Shown one piece after another: positions 51,151-59,781 of a stretch of 64,000 bases of DNA. The DNA is from Bradyrhizobium sp. SZCCHNS1050. GTDB lineage: Bacteria > Pseudomonadota > Alphaproteobacteria > Rhizobiales > Xanthobacteraceae. The DNA lies in the NCBI RefSeq assembly GCF_032484785.1, contig NZ_JAUETR010000001.1, positions 3,909,501-3,973,500 of the forward strand, read 5' to 3'. The first letter of the stretch is position 1. Every line of letters starts with the position of its first letter. The notes under the pieces are model-generated. The model was not told the origin of the DNA, ran no database searches, and saw only the letters and a list, made by a program, of their open reading frames with translations. Position numbers and translations under genes: made by a program.

Positions 51151-51918
51151 TCAGCCTTCGAGCATGATGGCATGGACGTGCCGGCCATAGTCCGGCTCCC
51201 TGCGATGCACAGAGCGGCGGTAACTGAAGAAGCGCTCATCGGCATAGGTGTCGAGGCCGAGGTCGTCGATCAGCAGCACGCCGGCGTTTTCCAGCCGCAT
51301 CCGGATGAAGCCGGCGAGGTCGAACATTGCGTGGCCGTCGCGCGTCGAGGGCAGGAAGAAGCGCGCGTGCTCGGCGTCGTCGTCGAGGAAGCGCGTGACG
51401 AACTCGGCGCCGACTTCATAGCTCGGCTGGCGGATCAGGGGGCCGACGGCGGCGACGACCTGCCCGCGCTCGGCGCCAAGCTCCTCCATCGCCTGCAGCG
51501 TGGCTTCGAGCACGCCGGTGAGCGCGCCTTTCCAGCCGGCATGGGCGGCGCCGATGACGCGCCTCTCGGGGTCGGCGAACAGGATCGGCCCGCAATCGGC
51601 CGTGGTGACGCCGATCGCGAGATTCGGCGTTGCGGTCACCAGCGCGTCGGCCTTCGGCCTGACCGGGCTGTCCCAGGGCCCGGTCGCGACCACGACGTCG
51701 GGCGAATGGATCTGGTGCAGGCTGAGGAACTGGTCGGGCGCGACGCCGAGATGGGCGGCCATGCGGCGGCGGTTTTCCCGGACGTTCTCCGGCACGTCAT
51801 TCGATCCGAGCCCGCCATTGAGGCCGGCATAGATGCCGTCGGAGACGCCGCCCTCGCGGGTGAAGAAGGCGTGGCGCAGGCCAGGGATCGCGGACATCAC
51901 ATCCGATGATACCAGCAT
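51151..51918 (-). CDS. pgeF: Peptidoglycan editing factor PgeF (YfiH family)
   Basis: PgeF is a multicopper-oxidase-like zinc/copper enzyme that removes wrongly incorporated amino acids from peptidoglycan precursors. The 255-residue protein has the metal-site motifs SLHQIHS (about 72), TTADCGPILF (about 117) and AAHAGWKGAL (about 137), which together give the His-Cys-His site. ATG 51918 overlaps the stop of the methyltransferase gene (TGATG), so it is the last gene of an lgt-midA-pgeF unit. Older annotations call this family laccase-domain or polyphenol oxidase. Confidence 0.93.
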   Translation of the reverse strand: MLVSSDVMSAIPGLRHAFFTREGGVSDGIYAGLNGGLGSNDVPENVRENRRRMAAHLGVAPDQFLSLHQIHSPDVVVATGPWDSPVRPKADALVTATPNLAIGVTTADCGPILFADPERRVIGAAHAGWKGALTGVLEATLQAMEELGAERGQVVAAVGPLIRQPSYEVGAEFVTRFLDDDAEHARFFLPSTRDGHAMFDLAGFIRMRLENAGVLLIDDLGLDTYADERFFSYRRSVHRREPDYGRHVHAIMLEG

Positions 51919-53045
51919 CACGCGCCTCCCGTGTTCTCGTTGGTGTGTTCGTCGCTGATGCCCGCCAGCACCGGAATGGCCGGATCGGAGATGCCGAGCA
52001 CCTTGAACAGCGACCCCATTCCGCCGCGGCCGCCGCCGGTCAGGCGCTTCAGCCCGCTCGCGATGTCCTGCGAGACTTCCGGCGACGCCTTCTGCATCAG
52101 GGTCAGCGCGCGGGTTTCGATGCCGAGCCGCTGCAGGAACTCGCCCTGCGTGACCGGGCCGTGAACGCGCGCGCCGACGGCTTCCGCGGCCCGCGCCAGC
52201 GCGTCGAAATCGACATGGGCGGTGATGTCGGCAAGCCCCGGTGTCTTGAGGGGATCAGCGAAGCTATGACGGGCGATGGCCTGGAAGGTGTCGCCGACGT
52301 CGCTGCGCACATGGCCGTAATCGATGATTACGGCGGCGCCGCGCTGGTCGCGGATGCGCCTGGCGATGGCCATCATCTCCATGTTCGGCCGCCATTCGAA
52401 GATCGCGCCGGCCGGCGCGGCGCGCACCAGCGGCGGCAGCAGCAGCTCGAAGCCGGGCGTCGGATCGGCGGCCGCGCCGTAGACGAAGTTCTCCTCCTCG
52501 TCGAGCTCGACGACGCGCTCGTGCCAGCCGGTCTCGCGCCTGATCATCTGGTGGATCGGCAGCACGTCGAAATACTCGTTGGCGAAGATGACGCTGGGGC
52601 CCTCCGGCACCTCGTCGAAGCTCTCGTGCCAGTTGACGTTGCGCAGGCCGGTCAGCGTCGCCTTCTGCTTTTCGCGCAGGACAGGATTGACCTCGACCAG
52701 GTGGACCGAGATCGTCTGGTACAGCGGCGGCAGCACGCGCAGCGCCCGCAGCGCATCCGACATCATGGTGCCGCGGCCGGGGCCCAGCTCGATCAGCCGG
52801 AATTGCTGCGGCGATCCCGTCGCCTTCCAGATCGAGGCCGCCCACAGCCCGAGCAACTCGCCGAACATCTGGCTCACTTCGGGGGCGGTGGTGAAGTCGC
52901 CCTCGCGTCCGAGCGGATCGCGCGAGATGTAGTAGCCGTGCTCCGGATGCATCAGGCACAGCTCCATGTAGCGCCAGACCGGCATCGGGCCGGACGCCTT
53001 GATCAGCCGCTTGATCTCGGTGTGGAGCGGAGAGGTTTCGATCAC
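51918..53045 (-). CDS. SAM-dependent methyltransferase, MidA/NDUFAF7 family
   Basis: The 375-residue protein belongs to the family of NDUFAF7 (MidA), which methylates an arginine of a complex I subunit and is needed for complex I assembly. Motifs seen are [29 protein letters not shown] (about 38-66), the SAM-binding [15 protein letters not shown] (about 84-98), and [13 protein letters not shown]. It starts at GTG 53045, whose GTGA overlaps the lgt stop, and its own stop overlaps pgeF. Such tight overlaps show co-translation of the three genes. Confidence 0.92.
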   Translation of the reverse strand: MIETSPLHTEIKRLIKASGPMPVWRYMELCLMHPEHGYYISRDPLGREGDFTTAPEVSQMFGELLGLWAASIWKATGSPQQFRLIELGPGRGTMMSDALRALRVLPPLYQTISVHLVEVNPVLREKQKATLTGLRNVNWHESFDEVPEGPSVIFANEYFDVLPIHQMIRRETGWHERVVELDEEENFVYGAAADPTPGFELLLPPLVRAAPAGAIFEWRPNMEMMAIARRIRDQRGAAVIIDYGHVRSDVGDTFQAIARHSFADPLKTPGLADITAHVDFDALARAAEAVGARVHGPVTQGEFLQRLGIETRALTLMQKASPEVSQDIASGLKRLTGGGRGGMGSLFKVLGISDPAIPVLAGISDEHTNENTGGA

Positions 53046-53899
53046 GGATTGGCCTGCAGCGGGGGAGTGGCTTGATGTGTCCCGTGCTTGCGCAGCGCCC
53101 GCGCCACCAGGATGGCGCCGATGATCAGCATCGGCACCGACAGCACCATGCCCATGGTCAGGCCACCCCAGAGAAAGCCCAATTGCTTGTCGGGCTCGCG
53201 GAACAGCTCGCTGGTGATGCGCGCCGCGCCATAGAGGGTGATGAAGCTGCCGAGGATCAGGCCGGCCCGTTTCAGCGCGCCGAACCGGATCATGATCGCC
53301 AGCACGATGAACAGCACGATGCCTTCGAGGCCGGCCTCGTAGAGCTGGCTCGGATGGCGCGGGAGATGGGTCGGATCGCGCGGGAAGATCATCGCCCAGG
53401 GCACGCTTGCATCGGCGGCACGGCCCCACAGCTCACCATTGATGAAATTGGCGATGCGGCCGAGCAGCAGGCCGATGGGCGCGACCGCAGTGGTGACGTC
53501 GCCGAGCGAGAGGATCGGCAGGCCGTTGCGGCGGGCGAACCAGATCACGGCGAGCACGCAGCCCATGAAGCCGCCATGGAACGACATGCCGCCGTTCCAC
53601 AGCTCGAAGATCTCGAGCGGATGATCGATGAAGAACGGCAGGTTGTAGAACAGCACGTAGCCGGTGCGGCCGCCGAGGATGATGCCGATCGTGACCCACA
53701 GGATGAAGTCGTCGAGCTGGACCAGCGACACCGGCGCCGGGCCGCCCCACAGCCGCTCCTTCTTGAGCAGCGAGCGAGCGTAGAGCCAGCCGATCACGAT
53801 GCCGCAGATATAGGCCAGCGCGTACCAGCGGATCGCGAACGGGCCGATCGCGATCGCAACCGGATCGAACACGGGGAAATCGATGAGGAGAGGCGTCAT
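53042..53899 (-). CDS. lgt: Prolipoprotein diacylglyceryl transferase
   Basis: Lgt transfers diacylglycerol to the lipobox Cys of prolipoproteins at the inner membrane. The 285-residue protein has about seven membrane helices and the family motifs: [42 protein letters not shown] (the HGGFxG signature with the essential His), and [14 protein letters not shown] (the lgt signature with the catalytic Arg). The C-terminal region [15 protein letters not shown] is typical. It heads the lgt-midA-pgeF unit. Confidence 0.97.
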   Translation of the reverse strand: MTPLLIDFPVFDPVAIAIGPFAIRWYALAYICGIVIGWLYARSLLKKERLWGGPAPVSLVQLDDFILWVTIGIILGGRTGYVLFYNLPFFIDHPLEIFELWNGGMSFHGGFMGCVLAVIWFARRNGLPILSLGDVTTAVAPIGLLLGRIANFINGELWGRAADASVPWAMIFPRDPTHLPRHPSQLYEAGLEGIVLFIVLAIMIRFGALKRAGLILGSFITLYGAARITSELFREPDKQLGFLWGGLTMGMVLSVPMLIIGAILVARALRKHGTHQATPPLQANP

Positions 53900-54155
53900 T
53901 CACTGGCTTTCGTGGACACGGCGTCCCGCTTCCGGAAGCCCCCGGGCGATGCGGGCTTCGAACGAGCCCCGCCACATGAACGGGCGCGGCGCGATGTGAT
54001 CTCAGGGCTGCTCATACCAGCGCCGCGGGCCGGCGCAACAAGTACGATGACAAGGAAACCAAGGCATGACAAGACGGCCCATCTTGCGGGCGGCGACAGG
54101 GATCGCCATTCTGTCTTCCATTATCTTGCTCGTCGCGGGACGCGGAGTTTCTCAC

Positions 54156-54446
54156 ATGACCCAGACCAACAACCGGTTTTTCGACGAACTCGGCCGCCTG
54201 ATGAACGATGCCGCAGGTGCCGCCCAGGGCATGAAGCGGGAGGTCGATTCCGTCATCCGCAACCAGGCGGAGAAGATCCTGAACGACCTGGACATCGTGA
54301 AGCGCGAGGAGTTCGAGGCGGTCAAGGACATGGCCCGGCTCGCCCGCGAGGAGAACGAGGCGCTGAAGGCGCGGATCGCGGCGCTGGAAGCCAAGCTGGG
54401 TGGTGCGGCCGGCACGCCGCCGGGCGCCGGCAGCGCGGATGGCTGA
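54156..54446 (+). CDS. ubiK: UbiK-family accessory factor (BMFP)
   Basis: The 96-residue protein has an N-terminal amphipathic helix (FFDELGRLMNDAAGAAQGMKREV) and a C-terminal coiled coil (MARLAREENEALKARIAALEAKLGG). This is the membrane-fusogenic BMFP/UbiK layout. UbiK assists aerobic ubiquinone biosynthesis. The conserved core VKREEFEAVKDMARLAREENEAL is easily recognised. ATG 54156, with GGAG upstream, gives the family start; the open frame from 54066 would add a spurious hydrophobic extension. It is divergent from lgt. Confidence 0.9.
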   Translation: MTQTNNRFFDELGRLMNDAAGAAQGMKREVDSVIRNQAEKILNDLDIVKREEFEAVKDMARLAREENEALKARIAALEAKLGGAAGTPPGAGSADG

Positions 54447-54499
54447 CGCCGCGGCCGGGTCGCCCTGGGACGGGAGGGGCAGGCGGCCCCTTCATTTCC

Positions 54500-54528
54500 T
54501 TGTCATTTCCCGGGTTTGCCGCTAGAAC
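54500..54528 (+). promoter_or_regulatory. Sigma-70-type promoter for rplY
   Basis: TTGTCA is followed by exactly 17 bp and then TAGAAC, ahead of a leader of about 100 nt to the rplY start. It is the clearest housekeeping-type promoter I could find in the window. Confidence 0.55.
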
Positions 54529-54631
54529 GCCGCCACGTCCGCGGCCCCCGCACCCCTGGAGGCTTGCCGAAGGACGTCCAGCAACGGGCCGCATTGCGGC
54601 CTTTAACTTTTTAAAACAAGGACTTAACACG

Positions 54632-55321
54632 ATGGCGACCGTCAGAGAACTGAAGGCGACCGCCCGTCCGTCAGTCGGCAAGGGGGCCGCACGGGCAGAG
54701 CGTCGCGCCGGGAGAGTGCCCGGAGTGATTTATGGAGACAACCAGCCCCCGCTGCCGATCTCGGTGGAAGACCGCGAGCTGCGCCAGCGCATCCTCGCAG
54801 GCCGGTTTCTGACCACGATCTTCGACGTCACCCTCGACGGCAAGAAGCACCGGGTGATCCCGCGCGACTTCCACCTCGATCCGGTCAAGGACTTCCCGAT
54901 CCACGTCGACTTCATGCGGCTCGGCCAGGGCGCGACCATTCGCGTCAGCGTGCCTCTGCATGTGGTGGGCTCGGAAGGCGCGCCGGGCGTCAAGCGCGGC
55001 GGCACGGTCAACATCGTGACCCACACGCTCGAGCTCGAGTGCCTCGCGGAGAACATTCCGCAGTACATCGAGGCCGATGTCAGCGCGCTCGAGATCAACC
55101 ACTCGCTGCACATCTCCGATGTCAAGCTGCCGACCGGTGTGAAGACGCTCTCGCGCGACGACGCGACGCTCGTCACCATCGTGCCGCCGTCGGGCTATGG
55201 CGAGGAGCAGAAGGCGGCTGCTGGCGCCGCAGCGGCGCCCGCTGCTGCTGCTCCGGCTGCCGCTGCGAAGGCTCCCGCGGCCGCTGCCAAGGCGCCGGCT
55301 GGCGGCGACAAGAAGAAGTAA
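54632..55321 (+). CDS. rplY: 50S ribosomal protein L25 (CTC/TL5 long form)
   Basis: L25 binds 5S rRNA. The 229-residue protein is the long two-domain form: an L25 domain (about 1-95, ATVRELKATARPSVGKGAARAERRAG, VIPRDFHLDPVKDFPIHVDFMRL) and a TL5-like beta domain (about 100-185). A low-complexity Ala/Lys/Pro tail (about 190-229) is typical of alphaproteobacterial members. ATG 54632 is chosen as the family start; no strong Shine-Dalgarno is seen, only ACAAGGAC. It is followed by pth and ychF, a conserved order. Confidence 0.95.
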   Translation: MATVRELKATARPSVGKGAARAERRAGRVPGVIYGDNQPPLPISVEDRELRQRILAGRFLTTIFDVTLDGKKHRVIPRDFHLDPVKDFPIHVDFMRLGQGATIRVSVPLHVVGSEGAPGVKRGGTVNIVTHTLELECLAENIPQYIEADVSALEINHSLHISDVKLPTGVKTLSRDDATLVTIVPPSGYGEEQKAAAGAAAAPAAAAPAAAAKAPAAAAKAPAGGDKKK

Positions 55322-55337
55322 GCCGTTCCGCTTCTGG

Positions 55338-55362
55338 GAAGCACGGGCGGGTCCCGTGCTTC
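55338..55362 (+). other. Perfect hairpin between rplY and pth
   Basis: The arms GAAGCACGGG and CCCGTGCTTC pair perfectly over 10 bp with a 5-nt loop, but no T-run follows. It may stabilise the rplY mRNA end or cause partial termination before pth. Confidence 0.6.
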
Positions 55363-55393
55363 TCGAAGCGACGGCGGGGGCGGATGCCGCGTC

Positions 55394-55999
55394 ATGCTGC
55401 TGTTTGTCGGCCTCGGCAATCCCGGCGCGAAATATGCGCGCAACCGGCACAATATCGGCTTCATGGCCGTTGACGAGATCGCGCGGCGTCACCGCTTTTC
55501 GCCGTGGCGACGCAGGTTTCAGGGCGAGACCTCGGAAGGCACGCTCGACTCCGAGCGCGTCATCCTGCTCAAGCCCACGACCTATATGAACGAATCCGGC
55601 CGCGCCGTGCAGGAAGCGGCCAGCTTCTTCAAGCTCGGCGTCGGCGACGTCACGGTGTTTCAGGATGAGCTGGAATTGTCGCCGGGCAAGCTGCGCGTGA
55701 AGGTCGGCGGCGGCATTGCCGGCCATAACGGGTTGCGCTCGATCTCGGCGCATCTCGGCAACGACTATCGCCGCGTCCGGCTCGGCATCGGTCATCCCGG
55801 CGTCAAGGAATTGGTGCACGGCCATGTGCTGTCGGACTTCGCCAAGTCCGACATGCCCTGGGTCGAGGCGCTGTGCGAGGCGGTGGCCGACAATGCGGGT
55901 TTGTTGACGGGCAAGCGCGACTCCACCTTCGCCAACAAGGTGCATCTGGCGCTGCAGGCCAAAGGTTTTCTGGACAAGGGCGATGCCGGCGCCGCGTAA
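55394..55999 (+). CDS. pth: Peptidyl-tRNA hydrolase
   Basis: Pth releases tRNA from peptidyl-tRNA that drops off ribosomes. The 201-residue protein has the opening [26 protein letters not shown] with the catalytic His in RHNIG, then [13 protein letters not shown] and the [27 protein letters not shown] block. All key residues (Asn in NPG, His, Asp, Asn in HNG) are present. It lies 72 bp after rplY and 41 bp before ychF, in the same direction, so the three are likely co-transcribed. Confidence 0.96.
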   Translation: MLLFVGLGNPGAKYARNRHNIGFMAVDEIARRHRFSPWRRRFQGETSEGTLDSERVILLKPTTYMNESGRAVQEAASFFKLGVGDVTVFQDELELSPGKLRVKVGGGIAGHNGLRSISAHLGNDYRRVRLGIGHPGVKELVHGHVLSDFAKSDMPWVEALCEAVADNAGLLTGKRDSTFANKVHLALQAKGFLDKGDAGAA

Positions 56000-56040
56000 G
56001 GCGCCCCGGGCCCTCGCCTCAAGAGGATGCGAGACGGATC

Positions 56041-57138
56041 ATGGGATTCAAATGCGGGATCGTCGGCTTGCCCAACGTCGGCAAGTCGACGCTGTTCAAC
56101 GCGCTGACGGAGACGGCGGCGGCGCAGGCCGCGAACTATCCGTTCTGCACCATCGAGCCGAATGTCGGCGAGGTCGCGGTGCCAGACCCCAGGCTCGAGA
56201 AGCTTGCGGCGATCGCCAAGTCGGGCCAGATCATTCCGACGCGGCTGACCTTCGTCGACATCGCCGGCCTGGTGCGCGGCGCCTCCAAGGGTGAAGGCCT
56301 CGGCAACCAGTTTCTCGCCAACATCCGCGAGGTCGACGCGATCGCGCATGTCGTGCGCTGCTTCGAGGATTCCGACATCACCCATGTCGAGGGCAAGATC
56401 GCCCCGCTCGCCGACATCGAGACCATCGAAACCGAGCTGATGCTGTCCGATCTCGACAGCCTCGAGAAGCGGGTCGACAACCTCGCCAAGAAGGCCAAGG
56501 GCGGCGACAAGGACGCCAAGGAGCAGTACGAGCTGGTCACCCGTGCTCTGGTGCTGCTGCGCGACGGCAAGCCCGCGCGGCTGCTGGAGCGCAAGCCGGA
56601 GGAGGAGCGCGCCTTCGGCATGCTCGGACTGCTCACCTCCAAGCCCGTGCTCTACGTCTGCAATGTCGAGGAAGGCTCGGCCAAGGACGGCAACAGCTTC
56701 TCAAAGGCGGTGTTTGAGCGCGCCAAGGAGGAGGGCGCGGTCGCCGTCGTGATCTCGGCCAAGATCGAGTCCGAGATTGCGACGCTGTCGCGCGAGGAGC
56801 GAGTGGATTTCCTGGAGACGCTCGGGCTCGAAGAGGCAGGTCTCGATCGGCTCATCCGCGCCGGCTATCAGCTGCTCGACCTGATCACCTACTTTACGGT
56901 CGGTCCGAAGGAAGCGCGCGCCTGGACCATTCACCGCGGCACCAAGGCGCCGGCGGCGGCCGGCGTCATTCACACCGATTTCGAGAAGGGCTTCATCCGC
57001 GCCGAAACCATCGCCTATGCCGACTATGTCGCGCTCGGCGGCGAGGCGGGCGCCCGCGAGGGTGGCAAGCTGCGCCTCGAAGGCAAGGAGTATGTCGTCG
57101 CCGACGGCGACGTCATGCACTTCCGCTTCAACAACTAA
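56041..57138 (+). CDS. ychF: Redox-regulated ATPase YchF (OLA1 family)
   Basis: YchF is an Obg-related P-loop protein that prefers ATP and associates with ribosomes. The 365-residue protein has the G1 motif [12 protein letters not shown] (about 9-20), the switch motif [13 protein letters not shown]3 [20 protein letters not shown], and a coiled-coil insert (about 135-165). A C-terminal TGS domain is shown by [36 protein letters not shown] 56041 follows AGGATG-type upstream sequence. The hairpin after its stop overlaps the end of a convergent gene. Confidence 0.97.
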   Translation: MGFKCGIVGLPNVGKSTLFNALTETAAAQAANYPFCTIEPNVGEVAVPDPRLEKLAAIAKSGQIIPTRLTFVDIAGLVRGASKGEGLGNQFLANIREVDAIAHVVRCFEDSDITHVEGKIAPLADIETIETELMLSDLDSLEKRVDNLAKKAKGGDKDAKEQYELVTRALVLLRDGKPARLLERKPEEERAFGMLGLLTSKPVLYVCNVEEGSAKDGNSFSKAVFERAKEEGAVAVVISAKIESEIATLSREERVDFLETLGLEEAGLDRLIRAGYQLLDLITYFTVGPKEARAWTIHRGTKAPAAAGVIHTDFEKGFIRAETIAYADYVALGGEAGAREGGKLRLEGKEYVVADGDVMHFRFNN

Positions 57139-57146
57139 GGCCGTGC

Positions 57147-57166
57147 GGGGCGGCTACATCCGCCCC
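57147..57166. terminator. Possible bidirectional hairpin between ychF and the DUF4282 gene
   Basis: GGGGCGG and CCGCCCC pair over 7 bp around a 6-nt loop that contains the DUF4282 stop codon. No T-run is present on either side, so the function is uncertain. Confidence 0.4.
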
Positions 57167-57444
57167 TGCTCGCGGATCGCGCCGAGATGCTCGTTGATGC
57201 GGAAGACGATCAGCACGAACTCGGCGATGATGCGCGAGAACACCATGCCGACGATGATGCCGGCGAGCGACGACAACAGCATCAGGAAACCGCCGAACGG
57301 GCTGATCGCCATTTCGGAGAGGCCCGTGAAAATGCCGCGAATTCCCGACAGGATGATCAGCGCAATCACGAGCCAATAGAACGTCTTGATGATGGTGGGC
57401 GTGATGAAGCGGTCCCACTGGAACAAATCGCGAAATTCCAACAT
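57154..57444 (-). CDS. DUF4282 membrane protein
   Basis: The 96-residue protein starts MLEFRDLFQWDRFITPTIIK. It has two hydrophobic helices (about 23-43 and 55-75) separated by a short loop, the layout of DUF4282 proteins. A polar tail RINEHLGAIREQGRM ends it. The longer frame to 57636 has no ribosome site and its extra residues look random. The role of the family is unknown; it often occurs singly. It is convergent with ychF. Confidence 0.85.
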   Translation of the reverse strand: MLEFRDLFQWDRFITPTIIKTFYWLVIALIILSGIRGIFTGLSEMAISPFGGFLMLLSSLAGIIVGMVFSRIIAEFVLIVFRINEHLGAIREQGRM

Positions 57445-57665
57445 CTTGATCCCCCGGCCACGTCCGAATCGGTCGTCAAATCCGTCTTTAAGTCGTGTTC
57501 GAATTGCGCGCCAGACGGCATCGGCGGCAGCCGAATTCGTTCCGGTATATGGCGCCTTCTGGCACTCTCTTGCGACTGGACCGGGCGTCAGCCATGCGAG
57601 CGGCCCGGTTGTGATTGCTGCAAAGTGCGGCCACAATCGGGCTTCTTTCAGCCATTCCCAACCTC

Positions 57666-58127
57666 ATGACCCTCACCTTCGAAGATTTTCCGCAAGGCCC
57701 GTTCGGCAGCTTCGGCCCGCGACACGTCACCCGCGACGAGATCATCGCCTTCGCGTCTGAGTTTGATCCGCAGCCGATGCATCTGGACGAACTGGCTGCC
57801 TCGCAGTCGATGCTCAAGGGTCTGTCCGGCTCGGGCTGGCACCTCTGCTCGCTGATGATGCGCATGATGTTCGACGGCTTCATCGGCCGCACCGCTTCGC
57901 TCGGCTCGCCGGGCGTCAACGAGGTCCGGTGGCTGTCGCCGCTGCGTCCTGACGATGAGCTGATGCTCGATGTGGAGGTTCTGGAAGCGCGGGTGTCGCG
58001 GAGCCGTCCGTCGACCGGGATCGTCACCTTCAAATGCAGCGTGCGCAACAAGGCTGGCATGAGACTTTGCGAGATGGTTTCTCCCATCATCGTCGAGCGC
58101 CGTGAGAGCCGCGGGCAGGTGGGCTGA
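57666..58127 (+). CDS. MaoC-like (hotdog) dehydratase, first of a pair
   Basis: The 153-residue protein is a single-hotdog MaoC/FabZ-like protein. The hydratase region reads EFDPQPMHLDELAASQSMLKGLSGSGWHLCSLMMRM (about 35-70), with the Asp/His pair of the catalytic helix. Such proteins hydrate enoyl-CoA thioesters. ATG 57666 gives the standard start MTLTFEDFPQG; the frame from 57615 is an extension. Its stop overlaps the start of a second MaoC-like gene (TGATG), and the two probably form a heterodimer as in two-gene hydratases. Confidence 0.88.
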   Translation: MTLTFEDFPQGPFGSFGPRHVTRDEIIAFASEFDPQPMHLDELAASQSMLKGLSGSGWHLCSLMMRMMFDGFIGRTASLGSPGVNEVRWLSPLRPDDELMLDVEVLEARVSRSRPSTGIVTFKCSVRNKAGMRLCEMVSPIIVERRESRGQVG

Positions 58128-58606
58128 TGCGCTTTTTCGAGGATCTTCAGGTCGGCCAGCGCCGCGAGCTCGGCTCCTACACGTTCACTGCCGAAGAGAT
58201 TAAGCGCTTTGCCATTCAATTCGATCCGCAGCGCTTTCATCTCGACGAGGAAGAGGGCCGCCGGTCGCTGTTCGGCGGGCTCGCGGCATCGGGATGGCAC
58301 ATCGGCTCGGTCTGCATGAAGCTGATCGTCGCGGACAATCAGCGACTGCTGGAGATCGCGCGCACGCGTGGCGAGCCGATCGCTCTCGGAGGTCCTTCTC
58401 CCGGCTTCCGTGATCTGCGCTGGCACAAGCCGGTGCTTGCAGGAGATACGATCAGCTTCTCGAGCGAGATTGATTCGCTTCGCGAGTCGGCCTCGCGCCC
58501 GGAGTGGGGCATCCTGCAGGCGCGCAATACCGGCATCAATCAGCGCGACGAGCTGGTGTTCTCTGTGCTTGCGTCGGCCTTCGTCCCTCGACGGAACAAC
58601 GGTTGA
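58127..58606 (+). CDS. MaoC-like (hotdog) dehydratase, second of a pair
   Basis: The 159-residue protein starts MRFFEDLQVGQRRELGSYTF and resembles its neighbour. The catalytic-helix region is IQFDPQRFHLDEEEGRRSLFGGLAASGWH and the later strand region is SPGFRDLRWHKPVLAGDTISF. Both copies keep the Asp and His expected for hydratase activity. Start and stop overlap with the first gene imply fixed 1:1 synthesis. No thiolase, CoA-ligase or other beta-oxidation gene is adjacent, so the substrate is unknown. Confidence 0.88.
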   Translation: MRFFEDLQVGQRRELGSYTFTAEEIKRFAIQFDPQRFHLDEEEGRRSLFGGLAASGWHIGSVCMKLIVADNQRLLEIARTRGEPIALGGPSPGFRDLRWHKPVLAGDTISFSSEIDSLRESASRPEWGILQARNTGINQRDELVFSVLASAFVPRRNNG

Positions 58607-58721
58607 GGCGAAAAGGTCACGCTTCGTAGGATTGTCGGCGCGGAACGAACTTCGCGCTAACGCATTCTGAACTCCGACTCTATAAGACAGCCAATCAGGG
58701 ATCAGGATGTGGGGGATGAGT

Positions 58722-58865
58722 ATGGCAGATCGCGGTGGTCTGAAACTCCTCGGCTTTATCTTTGCCAGCGTGACGCTCGCGGTGATGCTCGCGACGGGAA
58801 TGGTCGTGAAGGGCTACGCGGACGGATCGTATTCGCTCGAGACGTCAGCGACGATCAACGAGTGA
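58722..58865 (+). CDS. Small single-pass membrane protein, 47 aa
   Basis: This is a short gene easily missed by length filters. The translation is MADRGGLKLLGFIFASVTLA, then a continued hydrophobic helix (VMLATGMVV) and a short polar tail ending INE before TGA at 58863. GGGGG lies 6 nt before ATG 58722; in-frame ATGs at 58707 and 58716 are alternatives. Codon use is like that of real genes here and the helix has a normal positive-inside start. Small proteins of this kind are conserved in Bradyrhizobium as far as I recall, with no known role. Confidence 0.65.
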   Translation: MADRGGLKLLGFIFASVTLAVMLATGMVVKGYADGSYSLETSATINE

Positions 58866-58921
58866 CGGTTTAACTACTCGTTAACCAGAACGGACCACGC
58901 GGTCCTGTTCGTAGAGGCGAT

Positions 58922-59059
58922 CTAGCGGCTCCAGATGAGCACCATGATCGCCATCGCCACCACCAGCAAACCGACGAAACTGACCATGATGGTCCCGATC
59001 CGCTGAGGCTTGGGCCGCAGAGGAATCGGATCGGTGTTGTGCGGCCGGATCGTTTCCAT
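58922..59059 (-). CDS. Small single-pass membrane protein, 45 aa
   Basis: The product starts METIRPHNTDPIPLRPKPQR and ends with one hydrophobic helix (IMVSFVGLLVVAMAIMVLIWS) followed by Arg. ATG 59059 is preferred because GGGGGA lies about 10 nt upstream; the longer frame to 59200 runs through a terminator and looks random. The Pro-rich cytosolic N-terminus with a C-terminal tail anchor is unusual and could serve as a regulatory peptide. It converges with the 47-residue gene just before it. Confidence 0.65.
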   Translation of the reverse strand: METIRPHNTDPIPLRPKPQRIGTIMVSFVGLLVVAMAIMVLIWSR

Positions 59060-59157
59060 GAGAGCGACATCCCCCTGACGCAACCTGCCCGCCACGAGAG
59101 CGGCGGAAGTTGGTCGCGGGAGGGCCGGAGCGCGTTCAAGGACGCGGCGCTGCAAAG

Positions 59158-59191
59158 ACGAAAACCGCCGCGCGATGCCTCGCACGGCGGT
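59158..59191 (-). terminator. Rho-independent terminator of the gene at 59217-59630
   Basis: On the minus strand ACCGCCG/CGGCGGT pairs around a 14-nt loop and is followed by TTTTCGTCTTT. It begins 26 bp past the stop codon. Confidence 0.8.
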
Positions 59192-59216
59192 CCTCTTCAA
59201 GATCCGGCAAGAACGT

Positions 59217-59630
59217 TCAGCTGCTGCGCAGGCCGTCGGCGGCGCGCTTCCACTGCGTGACGTTCTCGGCGATCGCCCGGGTCGACTTCATCGCCGCCTG
59301 GCTGAGCTGCGCATAGCTCGCGATCTCGCGCTGCACCCGCTGGCCCTCGGCATGCAGCAGTTCGCGCAGGCTCTCGAGCTCTCCGATCAGGTTCTCGATC
59401 TCCGACAGCGAGGTGCCGGCGACGCGCTGGATCAGCGTGGTGACGCTGTTCACTGCTGCATCGGCATCGATCGAGGCCTCGGCCGTGGCGGCCGCATTGG
59501 GGCGGCGCAGATAGGCGATATCGTTACGGACGAAATCACGAATGCCGGCCTCGACTTCGGAGACCGCGGCCAGATCCGTATCCAGCTCGGCTTCAGTTCC
59601 ATCGATCTTGTCCGGACGAATGACATTCAT
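59217..59630 (-). CDS. Helical phasin-like hypothetical protein
   Basis: The 137-residue product starts MNVIRPDKIDGTEAEL after a GAGGAA site. It is almost fully helical and lacks membrane segments and cysteines. The C-terminal half (SEIENLIGELESLRELLHAEGQRVQREIASYAQLSQAAMKSTRAIAENVTQWKRA) looks like a phasin-type amphipathic coiled coil; phasins coat polyhydroxyalkanoate granules in Rhizobiales. The match is one of style, not a firm family assignment. It is monocistronic with its own terminator. Confidence 0.65.
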   Translation of the reverse strand: MNVIRPDKIDGTEAELDTDLAAVSEVEAGIRDFVRNDIAYLRRPNAAATAEASIDADAAVNSVTTLIQRVAGTSLSEIENLIGELESLRELLHAEGQRVQREIASYAQLSQAAMKSTRAIAENVTQWKRAADGLRSS

Positions 59631-59781
59631 CGGCTAATTCCTCATTTCGCGTTCAAGCGAGCGCGGTGTCCCCGCACGACGAACTTCTCAAAGCCTATCA
59701 GTGCGGCCAAATTGGGCCGCACCGCGGCGAAGCTGCGGCGAACGTTCGATCATTCGTGGCGGGCTGCCGCAATGGTGAACG

